Below, piece by piece: positions 43,601-55,204 of a DNA stretch of 64,000 nucleotides. The DNA is from Siphonodentalium dalli (taxonomy: Eukaryota > Mollusca > Scaphopoda > Gadilida > Siphonodentaliidae). Below the pieces are notes generated by a model that was not told the DNA's origin, made no database searches, and worked only from the letters and a program-made list of their open reading frames with translations. The translations under genes and the position numbers were made by a program. The stretch covers positions 221,559,148-221,623,147 of the forward strand of contig CP136061.1 in assembly GCA_032622095.1 (NCBI GenBank), written 5' to 3'. Each line of letters starts with the position of its first letter. Position 1 is the first letter of the stretch.

Positions 43601-46400
43601 TCCCAATCATCCAACTGTTCAACAGCAGAAACTAATCTAGAAAATATTAGTGAAAAATTGTCAAATGTTACACTTATGGTTGCCAGTTTGGTGGTCATCT
43701 TGGACGGGAGTTTTATTAAGCTTGCGCTATGAAGATGGCATTATGTCTTACTTTACCAAAAAAATATACCTTTGTATACATAATTTTGACAATATTTTCT
43801 CACAGTATGGTTTGGATAAAAACTGACTTTTATAGTCTCCACCTTAAAAAAAATGGCGGCCATGCGTGATGCCATATTGTCTGGTGTCTACGAGGCCACT
43901 TTTTTCACGCTAACATCATGGGGGGGGGGGGGGGTCGGAATTTTTTTTCAGGCACGTATGCTGATTTTTTACTTTCGACCCTTCTTGGGACCCACCCACC
44001 CCGCGTCAAATTTATTTTCCGTTTTCGGCAGTTTTTTCCGACCATTTTTGGACACCCACCCCCCTTTTAACACTAAAACAGAGATTTGCGGGGGGGGGGG
44101 GGAGGATTCACCGTAAACAGCTGTATATGAATTTTTGTGCATCATACTAGCTATTAGTCATGAATGTTAACATTGACATGTAAATATATAGGAACGAGTC
44201 ATTTTGGGGTCATTCGGCCAAAAAAAAACATGGCTGCCAGCGGCCATCTTGGATTTCAAAATTCAATCCATTAGCATGGGCTACAGGCTGTAGTGTTTGT
44301 CTGATCATCATGATAAATTTGTCATTTATGTTAATATTGACATATTGATGTGTTTTAAGCCATTTTCATTGCAAAAAACAGTCAAAAAGACTTGCAGGAA
44401 AAATGTTTTTGAGGTGCGGAAAAAATTGTTTGTTGGTCCCATCGAACACCCACCCAACCCGGCATACGTACCCGGAAAATCCCCCCCCCCCATGCTAACA
44501 TTGCCTAAAACTTGAGAGACATAATAAGGAAGGAAATGAGTTGGATGAAGTTAAGTCCTGGCGGTGCCGGGGTACCACGGGCTATCAAATCCCGGACTGA
44601 TAACGAATTCCGCATTTTAGGGCAGGGCTCAAACTACCCCTTCTTATCTGAAAAAAAAACTGGAGAAATCGGCTTCTTCCTAAGTTGGGTTTCTGTGTTT
44701 AGTATATATATCTGATATTAACCATACCAAATATCAAGGACGTATCAAGAGAGTTAAAATAGAAGTGATTTTTTTTTTGCGTTATGGGCCCTGGGTTCTG
44801 TCAAAAGACCCCTTCTAGCTTATCTGAAAATGCTCCTAAAACTTGTCTTAAGTTCTATTTTATTATCAGTATAGTATCCATGCAGGTGCGATCAGAGCAA
44901 ATGTCATGGTCGTACTCGAAATTTAAAATAAAAGTGATATTTAAGGGCTTTTTGGTGGGCTAGTGGCTTATTTATGTTGTAATTGTGGAACTTAAGAATT
45001 GGGTCTGTAACGTCAGCCCGGTCGTCCCGACAATTCCGGCACGTCAATCATTTCGTACTTAATTTTTTAAATTAAACCTTCTGGGCTCCCCGACTAAACA
45101 AGTTATCAAAGATGATCAAATTGGATATTACTAGAGGTGAAAATTTAAAGATGGTTGCCAAGATGGCCACCCAATTGGTTATTATTTTCAGAAAGAATTT
45201 GAAAGATTTGATAACATAATAAGCGAGAACACCGAGAGATTTTTCAAGCCCCTGTTCCGTGGTTTTTGGTGCTACATGGCAAAGTTCTGGAGTAGCATTT
45301 CGATATATGGAGCTTTTGAATATTCATGACTTCTATATATAGAAATGCTACTCGAGTACTTTGACCTGTAGCACTAAAACCACGGAACCGGGCCTGGTGG
45401 ATCCAAATATGGCCGCGAGTTAGAGATAGGGCGTATTACTATCTGTACTGAATTAGATTACGAAAGTCGTAGTTCTTTGACAGTTTTAGTGCACGTAGAT
45501 GGTGTCCAATATGGCCACCAAAAAAAAAAAATAACAAAGGGGGAGTCATGTTACATAAAGAGAGATTTATAACTATGTTGCCATCGGCATTGTATATTCC
45601 ATTCACCATTGCTTATACATGGGAATAACCGTTTAATCGAAACAAGGATGTCTTATAGTTCCTATACCATCTCTTCAGTCTTTTTCGAAATAAGAAATAT
45701 GATTTTCCAAGGTAATGGTACCTCAACTTAATTTATACCCTTTATATGTATAATTCGAATATATTCTGCTTGTCCTGCGAATATAATGACATTTTTTATT
45801 ATTGCGTCGGGTTTGAATGACATACTGAGTTCACATACAACCTTGTGGATTTTCGGCAGTATCCTCCTTGTAAACTTCCCCGTGCCTGCGCCTAGCTCTA
45901 ATACTATAGTATCTGGGTCTGCAAAAATAAAAGCAATATCCATGAATGATAGTGTTATAACTTATAATCCCGTTCGTAAATGGGCCAAATCATTATGATA
46001 TTGAGCGGATGGCCCACGCGGTGTGCGAAAGGCACAAACTACTCTGCATGACAAATTGAAACAGTGAAAAGTCGCGCGATAGTCTACGAATTGCTTACTG
46101 TACACTACATTCAATCTTGTATATGTTAGCTCTATGTGTTGAAGGGATAAACATTACCTGTCTCCCTCGAATTATTTCTATTAAATAAACCATTCTAGCA
46201 ATCAAATTTATATATTTATATGTTTTTCGCGGATAGTGTACGAGAAGCAGACCTTTAGAACTGAATTTAATCTGTTGAAATAATGTTCTCCGAGCGTCTC
46301 TATCCTGCTCACCTTGAGGGGTACCAAGCCCCGTGATACCCAACACATGTTCAACAGCACCATCTGTGTAAGACGGTCTGAATTTATCGTACATATCACC
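37430..46400 (-). CDS. Class I SAM-dependent methyltransferase (N-terminal exon not found)
   Basis: Six exons, in order of translation: 46313-46400, 45842-45918, 42235-42360, 41555-41645, 39813-39994 and 37430-37612, about 249 residues. The first readable exon gives YDKFRPSY, the family's N-terminal signature. The second has motif I, VLELGAGTGKFT, which binds S-adenosylmethionine. Exon 3 contains DQSGSFLDTL and NIPLSDSSV (acidic-loop region and motif II). Exon 4 has GAQCYHWFANEESLKE and RVLVPGGK, and exon 5 continues VFVWNI. The last exon ends TVVLPFVTEVFHFQK. This is the cytosolic small-molecule type of Methyltransf_11/25 protein; the substrate cannot be told. Phases agree except at the second donor (see that exon). 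The first exon (start codon) must lie upstream of 46400. Confidence 0.87.
37880..39715. other. Insertion in copy 2 (intron of the methyltransferase)
   Basis: This stretch is absent from copy 1. It contains the reverse Helitron-like element (38207-38885). The remaining sequence has no recognisable gene, and no target duplication for the whole insertion was seen. Confidence 0.6.
38207..38885 (-). mobile_element. Helitron-like element, reverse orientation
   Basis: On the minus strand it starts TCTACTATGTAGTTTGAGACTTC and ends GCCAGTGGCGGGCTAACCTG and CTAG, followed by T (complement of A at 38206). The inside mixes subfamily C modules (TTGAGCTCAAACTTGCTACC) with subfamily B modules (TGACCTTGACCTTGAAAATG). 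The 5' end could also be at 38888. Confidence 0.82.
39813..39994 (-). CDS. Methyltransferase exon 5 (VWNIKDREVEW...)
   Basis: The acceptor is TGTTGTAG and the donor GGAG|GTAAGT. The 60 codons continue the PGGKV of the previous exon as VFVWNIKDREVEWVKN. It has a hAT-disrupted paralogue at 13874-15207. Confidence 0.88.
40036..40177 (-). pseudogene. Relic duplicate of exon 5 (copy 2)
   Basis: It lies in the intron just upstream of exon 5. The frame reads VMEIVHEYYMHG, stop, then shifted to EIPMAYDPALNGITDNSQLF..., and it still ends at GAG|GTGAGT. Use of this exon would truncate the protein. Confidence 0.78.
40668..41136. mobile_element. TTAA MITE (family T), copy 2 insertion
   Basis: It has the same 469-bp length and the same termini as the copy 1 MITE, flanked by TTAA (40664-40667 and 41137-41140), but sits at a different place in the duplicated unit. 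In copy 1 the corresponding spot (16852-16914) has two TTAA sites about 60 bases apart and no element. Confidence 0.9.
41555..41645 (-). CDS. Methyltransferase exon (GAQCYHWF...VPGGK)
   Basis: The acceptor is CGTTCTAG and the donor GTGG|GTTAGT, ending in phase 1. It encodes the AFHWF-like motif and the helix before the PGG turn. Confidence 0.85.
42235..42360 (-). CDS. Methyltransferase exon (ATYIATDQSGSFL...)
   Basis: 42 codons in phase 0, acceptor CTTACCCCAG, donor GTCAAG|GTAAAT. It encodes the second beta strand with acidic residue and the motif II region (NIPLSDSSVK). Confidence 0.85.
42580..42872. mobile_element. Degenerate hAT-like MITE in methyltransferase intron
   Basis: It has GTTGGAAATTTATTTCATACC on the left and CGGAGATCCCCTATAGTCACGCATCTG (positions 42846-42872) on the right, resembling the interior and right end of the hAT element at 14036-15179. 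Target duplications are not clear. Confidence 0.5.
43250..45560. repeat. Large intron filled by foldback-family repeats
   Basis: Positions 43470-43710 (GTTCTGTAAAATCGACTTTT, GGGATCGG, CATTTCATTGCTCCAATG) match the right arm of the 49.8-54.6 kb foldback (54120-54330). Patches with GCCATCTTGGA / CCAAGATGG recur, with G or C runs near 43920, 44090 and 44485. A separate inverted repeat at 45251-45393 has arms TTCCGTGGTTTTTGGTGCTAC and GTAGCACTAAAACCACGGAA. No gene is seen. Confidence 0.6.
45842..45918 (-). CDS. Methyltransferase exon with SAM-binding motif I
   Basis: The acceptor TTATTTTTGCAG is strong. The exon encodes (D)PDTIVLELGAGTGKFTRR and ends ILPKIHK. To keep phase with the next known exon it must end at AAG|GTTGTA, a weak donor. 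A better donor, CTCA|GTATGT at 45826, would extend it by VVCEL but breaks the phase unless a further small exon exists. Confidence 0.8.
46313..46400 (-). CDS. Methyltransferase exon with YDKFRPSY motif
   Basis: The acceptor is TCATTTTCAG and the donor CAAG|GTGAGC, ending in phase 1. It encodes GDMYDKFRPSYTDGAVEHVL and on to GTPQ. Confidence 0.85.
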
Positions 46401-46784
46401 CTGAAAATGATAAAAATAATTCAGAAAAAGACAAATCTGAATGGGCCACTCATCAGAAAAAGTGGGAAAGGGTGCACTGGCTTCCTAGAAAGTTATGAAT
46501 TGTATATCCTAAGATATGTACACTTCACCACTCTGAGAGCATGTGTACATATTCCATCCCTTTTTGTTGCAAAAGATGCCATGTCTACTAGTCAACTAAA
46601 AACTGCTATATAGTTGAGGTTCACATGAGATCAATACGGTATAACCCACAGCCTCGTGTTCATGACGAGAATAGAAATAGAGTGGGAATTTGAGTAATAA
46701 CAACACAATATATTAATATAGAGTGATTACCACTCAGAACAAAACAGTAGTCCAAATGACCAGGATTGTGTGGTAATCAAAACC

Positions 46785-48505
46785 ATGGTACAAAATGTAT
46801 TGAATGTAATTGATTAGTCTTGATGACTAACGTTTCCTCAGTCAGAAGTGACTTATCTGTCATTGAAATTATTGATATATACGACTTCGCAGTGATACAT
46901 ATACGGTGGAAACAATTCGAAAATTGACCCATAATATGCCTGTTAGTTTGTTTTATTCCTTCCCAAGTTTATACAATACAATCTCTGTAACTCTCATCAA
47001 GATTTCATTTCTATAGTACGACCCGGCTTTCCCAAGATACCAGAAATAAATCGTTTCCAAATATGGAGTGCACGCCTTGTGCAGTAAACGTTTGTGAAAA
47101 TCGTAGCGCTCAGTAAAAGATAAAACAACACAATGCGAAAGAATAATAAGTAATACATATCGTTGAAGGATAATTAACACTCGAAGATGATGATTCCTAG
47201 ATTGCGATGAGTATAATGAATTATGAATATGTCACCTGTATTATAACAAAAAATGTTGTTACGCTATGCGTGGGAAAATTGTCAACACGTCATTTACCTC
47301 CGATCTCACAATTTTAATATAACCAACTGGAAAGAAGTTTTTGTCATTGGTATATGCTTTTCATAGAGAATAGAGTCCGCCTTGCAATGAGCTGTTGCGT
47401 CACAACCAATGAAATTGCGCACAGTCTGGATCACGACCAATGGAATGCATGGAGGGAATATCCCACCAATAGAGAAATGAAATCTTTATGAGAGTTACAG
47501 AGACGTAAATCTGCATGATATGATAATCGTCGACTGCAGGATAACACAATGTAACATGGAGAAAGCTACACATCTACATGAGAGATATGGAAGAAGGTGA
47601 TGTGAAAATAAGCCTTGTCTGCTTATATATAGTAACCATCTCCTCACACCATGCATATTTATAGTAACCAGCTCACACCATCTACATTGTACTATAAAAT
47701 AAAATGATACGGGAGGAGTTTTATTTTATGACGTACGTCTACACTAAAAATCCTGTTGACTAAAATTCTGCTCAACAATTACTCAACACCGTTCTAAGTA
47801 TACCACCAAGCAACAACCCATTGCAGTAATTTGCAAATCCCCTTCCTCCGTATCTCCCATGTAGATCATATAGCTTTCTTCGTGTTATGCATTATGTTAT
47901 CTTGCAGTCGACTATAATCATATCAGATTCACGTCTCTGTAACTCTCATAAAGATTTCATTTATCTTTTGGTGGGATATTCCCTCCATTCCGTTGGTCGT
48001 GCATGACTAGGCTGTGTGCAATTTCATTGGTTGTGACGCAACAGCTCATTGCGAGGCGGAATATATTCTCTGTAAAAAGCATATACCAATTACAAACACT
48101 GCTTCCTAGTTGGTTATATTTAGATTGTGAGATCGGAGGCCAATGACGTGTTGACAATTTTCCCACGCATAGCGTAACTAAAAGTTTTATAATACAGGCG
48201 ACATATTCATAATTCATTATACTCATCGCAATATAGGAGACATTATCTTCGAGTGTTAATTATCCGTCGATATGTATTGCTGATTGTTCTGTATAAACTT
48301 GGGAAGGAATAAATCAAACTGGAAGGAATAAATCAAACTAACAGGCATATTGTGGGTAAATTTTTGAATTGTTTCCACCTTAATGTATATCTGCGAAGTC
48401 GTCTCAATAATCTCAATGAAAGATAAGTCACTTCTGAGCACTCTACTATATATGTTGCAGTTGATACTACGAGTAATACGAATGTCGTAGTACAAACCAT
48501 GGTTG
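46785..48505. repeat. Long inverted repeat (foldback)
   Basis: The left arm, about 46785-47600, is matched in reverse by about 47843-48505, with several indels. Paired landmarks are GTCAGAAGTGACTTATCT / AGATAAGTCACTTCTGA, TTATTCCTTCCCAAGTTTAT / ATAAACTTGGGAAGGAATAA, and TGAGCTGTTGCGTCACAACC / GGTTGTGACGCAACAGCTCA. The loop spans about 47601-47842. It carries no coding capacity. Confidence 0.85.
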
Positions 48506-49660
48506 CATTATACTGCACTATGGTATTTTACCATGCTACAGTTATCAAATAGCATGGTATACCGTGCTACCACTATGGTGATATTTTGCTATCTTCTTTA
48601 ATTTACAATAGCTGTAATTATATAAAACGGTATAACTTAGCTAACATAACACAATATGCTAATAAAATTATATCACTAATTCTGTCAGGAAATTTGAAAA
48701 CATCCATTATAAAAATAAAAACTAACATAGTACTACCATAACACATGATGTGTTATTAGCTGCCACATAACATTAATACTAGGGAATTAGAACTCAGTTA
48801 TTCACAAAATCCATCTCTGTCTAAAACCAACGCACATACAAAAGCACCATGCATGGTAATACCACGATACTTTACCATGGCAGTACCCGGGTACTTTACC
48901 ATGGTAGTACCAGGGTACTTTACATTATATACTATCACGCTACTTTACCATGGTAGCACCAGGGTACTTTACCATGATACTAACATGAGCAATAACTCTA
49001 TCTCACAATAGCACATTACGCAGCTGGTGTGTTTTTTGGGGGTCTGTTTTTATGAGAAGAAAATCATATTTTGTTGGTGTATCGGTGCAAAACAATTGCA
49101 CCAGGTGGCATAACCAAAAGTGACCGGAATGGGACAAGAATATTGTTATAACGAAGTAGGCTACGTCAAGAAGAGTTTAACACCTTATGCAATCACATGT
49201 CTCATTATTGACCTCCAATCTATTGTCTGAAATGTTATGGCTTCTAAAGGTGTACCCTGGTACTACCATGGTAAAATACGCTGGTACCATCAAGATAAAG
49301 TGCCCTGGTACTACCATTGTAGACAGCCATATGATAGGATAGGATAGGATAATTTATTTCCAATATACACATACATAACATAGAAAGAACAAGATAAACA
49401 ATTACACATTTATGTGGTATATTGAGAGGGGAGCTTAGTCCACTAGACTGTCTTCCTGCCGACCCCTATGCTATGCCATATGCTATAGATAGGCCATTGT
49501 ACCATGTGGTAAAGCACCCTGTTACTACCATGGTAAAGCACCCTGGTACAACAATGGTAAACTATATCGGTCATTCTACCATGTGGTAAAGTACAGTGGT
49601 AAGTACCCTGCATTGTACTACCATGGTAAAGGACCATGGTGGGTGTTCATGGCATGATCT
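48506..49660. repeat. TACCATGGTA palindrome clusters
   Basis: Repeated units such as CTTTACCATGGTAGTACC and GGTAAAGTACCCTGGTACTA occur in three blocks (48840-48980, 49245-49320, 49490-49650) on both strands. A short (AGGAT)n tract lies at 49334-49352. No gene is seen. Confidence 0.75.
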
Positions 49661-49837
49661 TCATATATTCATTTCTATCTGGTCAATTGTGGAAGAATAA
49701 ATATCTTACTTCTACGAATCCTTCAACTGCAGCGTTGTGGACACTCATTTTTGTGTGATGGATGATGCGTCAGAAACTGAAACTAGGTCGCATGGTATTA
49801 AATATTGATAGTGGTATACATAATCAGGGAAATAGTG

Positions 49838-52800
49838 CAGTCGCTTAGCCCACAATAACAGAAGAATCGTTCACTTCTGGATTAAAGCACCAAACTTCGT
49901 ACATATATTGTCCACTATATCCCTGATCATAATCCAGCTGGTTCCAGCTTTCGGTTAAGTAGAACCCGTTAAATTCAAGATGGCGCCCAACATGGCCGCC
50001 GTTTTTCAGACAGGTCACTAAGTCAGTTTGATGCAAATTATAGTGAGACAATCTTGTCATATGTATACAAATGTATAGATTGTTGTATAGATAAGATAAA
50101 ATGTCACCATTATAGGGTCAAATTGGAACTCACCGTCCAAGATGGCCGCCAAAATGGCAGCTGGAAGTGGAAAATTTGAATTTTTTCTCTAATATATTTA
50201 AGACCATTTTATGCTGTTTGATGCTGGTTGAGAATTGTGACTTTATGTTGTATTGCTCATGTTAACTGACAATTGGAGCAATGAAATATGCCATTCATGG
50301 AGTCAGAAACCCTTCTGATCCCTCAAAAATTCGATTTTTACAGAAAGCGGTATACAATTTTACCAAAAATCACCATTGTGATTTCTAGTCATATTTCACC
50401 AAGATATGGACAGAACTGTGCAATTTTAGTGAAGCATTCCATTTCTTATGCATATTCCAACTCATTAGTACCAATATTGTCACTGTGGCTCAGAATGGCT
50501 GCAAAAATGGCAGTCGAAAGTAGAAAATTTTATTTATTTTTGTCTAATTTCTTTAAGATCAGTTTATGCTGTTTGGTGCTGGTTGAGAATTGTGACTTTA
50601 TTTTGTATTGTTCATGTTAACTGACCATTGGATCAATGACATATGCCATTCATGGAGTCAGAAACCCTTCTGAACCTTCAAAAATTCGATTTTACTGAAA
50701 GCGGTATAACATTTTGCCAAAAATCACCATTGTGATTTCTAGTCATATTTCATCAAGAAATGGACAGAACTGTGCAATTTTAGTGAAGCATTCCATTCCT
50801 TATGCATATTCCAACTCATTAGTACCAATATTGTCACTTTGGCTCAAAATGGCTGCAAAAATGGCGGCCAAAATGGCAGCCGTAAGTAGACCATTTGATT
50901 TTTTTTGGGTCTAATTTCTTTATGATCAGTGTATGCTGTTTGGTACTGGTTTGAGAATTGTGACTATGTTGTGTTGTTCATGATAACTGACCATTGGAGC
51001 AATGAAATATGTCATTCATGGAGTCAGAGACCCTTATAATCACTCAAAAAAATTATTTCACAGACAGCGGTATAAACTTTTACCAAAAATCACTATTGTG
51101 ATTTCTAGTCATACTTTATCAAGAAATGGGCAGAACTATGTAATTTTAGTGGCTGCAACAATGGCGGCCAAAATGTGGAAAATGGTAAATATTGCCCCAT
51201 GCTGCAAGTTGTGGTTGATTACCAAAATTGACTATTCTGTCTGATGCACCTAACAAGTTGATCTTTCAAATATATCCCAAACATTATTCTCTGCTGTTCC
51301 GAAAAGGTAGCAAATGGTGACCCACCTGGTTATTAAATATGTTACTTAATCGAGTGAAAACTATAGGTTCTATTCTGGTTGTCCCAGTACATTATGATTC
51401 ATGACAAATTAATTTTAAAGGATGCAGTATGGAATTTTGCCCAAAAAAAACTTCTTTTGATATTCTGGCCATGTTTCTGTATAGAAATGGGCATGCAGAA
51501 CGTCGAAACTGAGCTGAGCGGGACCAATTTATGTGGCTACTCTCACAAATTAGCGTTAAAATTGATCAACATTGATCAACTTAATACCCGATGTTTGTAA
51601 AAAATGGTAGTCAGGGAGTGACTTTGTGATCACAGATGATGTGAATAGGTATACATGAAATATAATCACGAATGGTGTGACTAGTTGTAAAATGAGTGTC
51701 TATATGGTCATGTGTGTGGTGTTCATGGTGAGATGCAGGTATACAAGGAGTGCTAATGCATGAGGTGAATAGGTATACGTGGAGTGGCTGTATGGTCATT
51801 GCAGTGGTGTATGTGTATAACAAGAGTAGCTCCATGGTCAACTGTGTGTTGTTTATGTATATATGGAGTGACTTTACGATCATGTGTGGAATGTACAGGT
51901 GTACATTGGGTGGCTTTATTGTCATGGATGGGTGTATATATGTATACACGTGTTGGTTGTAGGACCATGGGAGGGGTGTATGGATAAATAAGGAGTGGTT
52001 GCATGATTATGGGTATAATAATTATATGTGTATATGGAACGGCTGTATGGTCATGATTGTTGAAGTGTGTATGCATACATGTATATATGGATGGTCATTG
52101 GCGAGCGTGTTGGTACATATGAAGTGTCAGTGTGATCATAGGTGTATATGGTATGTATGTGCATCTTTGCTGTTGGTGTATTGTCATTAGGGGGTATATG
52201 TGTATACATGGAGTCGCTGTATGATCATGGATCGGATGTATGAGTATACATCGAATGGCTGAATTGTCATGCGTGAGGTGAACATGCAAGTCTGGAGTAT
52301 ACAAATGACCGTGTGTGTGAGGTAGTGGTGTATCCATTCAATGCTGAGGTGTATATGTATACATGGGTTGATTATATTGTCACGTGTGGGTGTATATGTA
52401 TATCTGGAGTCGCTATAATTATGCCATGTATGTGGCAAAGATATGAGGGAGATACCAAATGGCCAATTATGAGGTGGTGTACAGGGTGCTGGTATGTCTT
52501 GAATGGTTGCATGACAATTAGTGAGGTTTATAGGTACAACTGGGGTGACTCTATGGTCACGAGTGGGGTGTATATGTATATCTTGAGTTGCTATATGGTC
52601 GTGGGTGTGGTCAATATATATACAGGGAGTGACCGTATGGCCAATGGTGAGGTGATGTGCAGGGTATTTGTATGTCTTGAAAGCTGCATGGTCACTGGTG
52701 ATGTGTATATGTATATATATGGTCATGTGTGTGGCCAATATTTGTATATGGAGTAACTATATGACCAATGGTGATGTGAATTGGTAAATAATGATTGACT

Positions 52801-54605
52801 ATATGACCACGAATGTGGTTATGAGTATACAACGAGTGGCCGAATTGTCATTAGTGAGGTGTATATGCAAACCTGGAGTGTATGAACGGTCATGTGAGCG
52901 GAGCATCGGTATAATTGAACGTCTGTATGGCCATTGTTGGTGAGTGTATGTGTACTTGGAGTGACTCTATTGTTATGGGTGTTGTGTATATGTATATCTT
53001 GAGTGGCTATACATGGCCATGGGTGTGGCAAATATGTATACAAGAAGTGACTGTATGATCATGAATGTGGTGTAGAGCTATATATATAGAGTGACTATAC
53101 AGTCGTGGATGAGGTGTAGAATATACCTGGTGTGCCTACATGGTGACTTGTGGCTATATAGTCAAGTGTGTGGTGTATGGGTATACCTAACTATGGCTGT
53201 ACGGTCATGGATGAGGTGTATGTGTAAAATGCGAGTGGTTACATGGCCATATGTGTGGTGTTTATGTACATATGGAGCGAGTTCATGGTCATGGGTGGGT
53301 TGTGCATGTGTAAATTTGGGTGGGTGTCGCTTTACACAATAACTCATGGATATGCTAATCGATATAGAGGTTCTACATCCTGGTGGTGGTTTATATGCAC
53401 AATGGGGGAAAGGGTTTTCCTGACAATTTAATTGTCTTGAGTACCATCATAATAATGCCCCTTTAAGTTCAGTTTCAAAGTTCTGTCCATTTTCGTACAA
53501 TAAAACATGGTCAGTATCCCAAAAGAGGTTTTTGGCAAAATTCCATACTGCATCCTTTATAATTAATCTGTCATGCCCCAATAATATTCGGGATATATAT
53601 GAAAAACAACTTTTTTTTACCAAATTGGTTGCCATTTTGCAAACCATCTTGAGTAATTTTGTCCAAAAACAGATCAGTGTGACAGATTTATGACAACTCA
53701 AAACAACAAACACCTTCGATACCAAAGATAGTTCCATTTTACTTGAGAAAATTGTCTTAACCTGAAAAGTGATTTTTTTTCCGATTTTGATGTAAAGTTT
53801 GTGATAGAAAAATCTAATAATTCTGGTAATGACAGTGTTTATAAAATAGTAACAATTAACCAATGTGCATCAGAAATGGTAGTATTCAATATATGTAAGA
53901 CAGAATAGTCATTTGTTAATCAACCACAACCTGTAGGCAATATTTACAATTTGTCCATATTGTGGCTGCCATTTTGAGCCAAAGTGACAATATGGGTACC
54001 GGTACAATTGAGTTGGAATATTCATAAGAAATGGAATTTGTCACATAGATTGCACAGTTCTTCCCATTTCTTGACGAAATATTACTAGAATCCCAATGGT
54101 GATTTTTGGTGAATTTGTATAATGTGTTCTGTAAAATCGATTTTTTAAGGGATCGGAGGTGGGAGGGAGCCCATGAATGATATATTTCATTGCTCCAATG
54201 GTCAGTTAACATGACCAATACAAAAATAAAGTAAAATTCTCAAACAGCTCCAAAAAGCAGAAACCGATTTTAAAGATATTAGTGAAAAAACGTCAAATTT
54301 TGGCGTCCATTATAGCGGCCATTTTGGATTAACGTAGACAAATTGAATGGATACAAAGGCGGACATCCATGGTATTGCTTTGAAAATATCCAGTGTCTAT
54401 ATATCCTTGAATATAGCCATTACATTTGATACAAAATAGATACCCCTAAATCTACAATTTTTGAAATGTCAAGGTCAATTTGAAGGTCAAGGGGTCACCA
54501 AAATCCTGGAACCAGCTAACGGGTTGATGTGGACCACATACCCAACCAACCCTGAAAGTTTCATTCTTTAATCCAAAAGTGAACGATTTTTCGTTAAGCT
54601 ACTCC
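49838..54605. mobile_element. Large foldback element with a minisatellite loop
   Basis: The left arm (about 49838-51600) and right arm (about 53450-54605) are inverted relatives. AATCGTTCACTTCTGGATTA at the left edge pairs with TAATCCAAAAGTGAACGATT at the right, and AAGGATGCAGTATGGAATTT near the loop pairs with AAATTCCATACTGCATCCTT. The left arm has three tandem units of about 360 bases (marked by GCCATTCATGG at 50290 and 50645, and GTCATTCATGG at 51011), while the right arm has about one. No transposase is visible. Confidence 0.82.
51610..53440 (+). repeat. 42-bp minisatellite
   Basis: The unit is near GTGTATATGTATACATGGAGTGACTGTATGGTCATGG (split here: GTGTATATGTATACATGG then AGTGACTGTATGGTCATG). 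GGAGTG-type landmarks at 51781, 51823, 51865 and 51907 give a 42-base period. Roughly 43 units are present. Because 42 is a multiple of 3, long frames stay open on both strands; they are not genes. Confidence 0.85.
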
Positions 54606-54758
54606 ACTAAATTATCCAGGGCTGTTTAGCCTGTGTTGATACCTGTTACAGGTATGGGCGCCCAAATTATAGTAGCTCAAATGTCCCCAAATTCTTATTA
54701 GACCGTATTTTATCAACATTAATTTTCAACTTTTTCGAGTCATAATTAAAGAATTTAA

Positions 54759-55204
54759 AGGTACTCAATCCGATCAGACGGTCCCCATATCATTAAGATA
54801 CGCTTTAGTTATCAGAATCGATTAATTGCAACAAAATAATGCTCATAACTGTCAACCATGGTATAAAATTTCCCAAAACGTGTTATTTATCAACATTTTG
54901 TTCAACGAAATATAACCGTATTATCACTTGAGTAACACGAAATTTGGCCATATTACCACTTGATTTTAGAGTTATCCTAACTTATCCATCTTCATCCGCA
55001 ATTTTGTTCGAGACCGTCGGTTTTTCTGGGCCACAAATGAATTGCACATCTCGAGAAATAACTAACTTCAAAAATCGATATCTGATCACTCTGAGCATTG
55101 AAGGGTGGGTTCCTCGATTGGAATCAAATACTTTTTACCCCCCCCCCCCCCCCCCGAAGCCAAAGAAATAGTAATTTGGAAGCGTTAATTCGGATAATGC
55201 ATCT
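54759..55204. mobile_element. TTAA MITE (family T), diverged copy
   Basis: It starts AGGTACTCAATCCGATCAGACG after TTAA (54755-54758). A degraded right end is followed by TTAA (55205-55208). The interior has the family's CCACTTGATTTTAGAGTTATCC and a C run at 55138-55155. Confidence 0.75.

Noticed and set aside
43853-44715. Three frames of 67-87 residues
   Set aside because: They run through G and C homopolymers and foldback-family repeats within an intron on the opposite strand to the gene.
46953-47180. Candidate N-terminal exon of the methyltransferase
   Set aside because: The 75-residue frame has no similarity to the family's N-terminus and lies in the arm of the long inverted repeat.
51610-53440. 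Long open frames of 147 and 183 residues on opposite strands
   Set aside because: The 42-bp minisatellite is a multiple of three and lacks stops in several frames. Both strands being open at once argues against coding.
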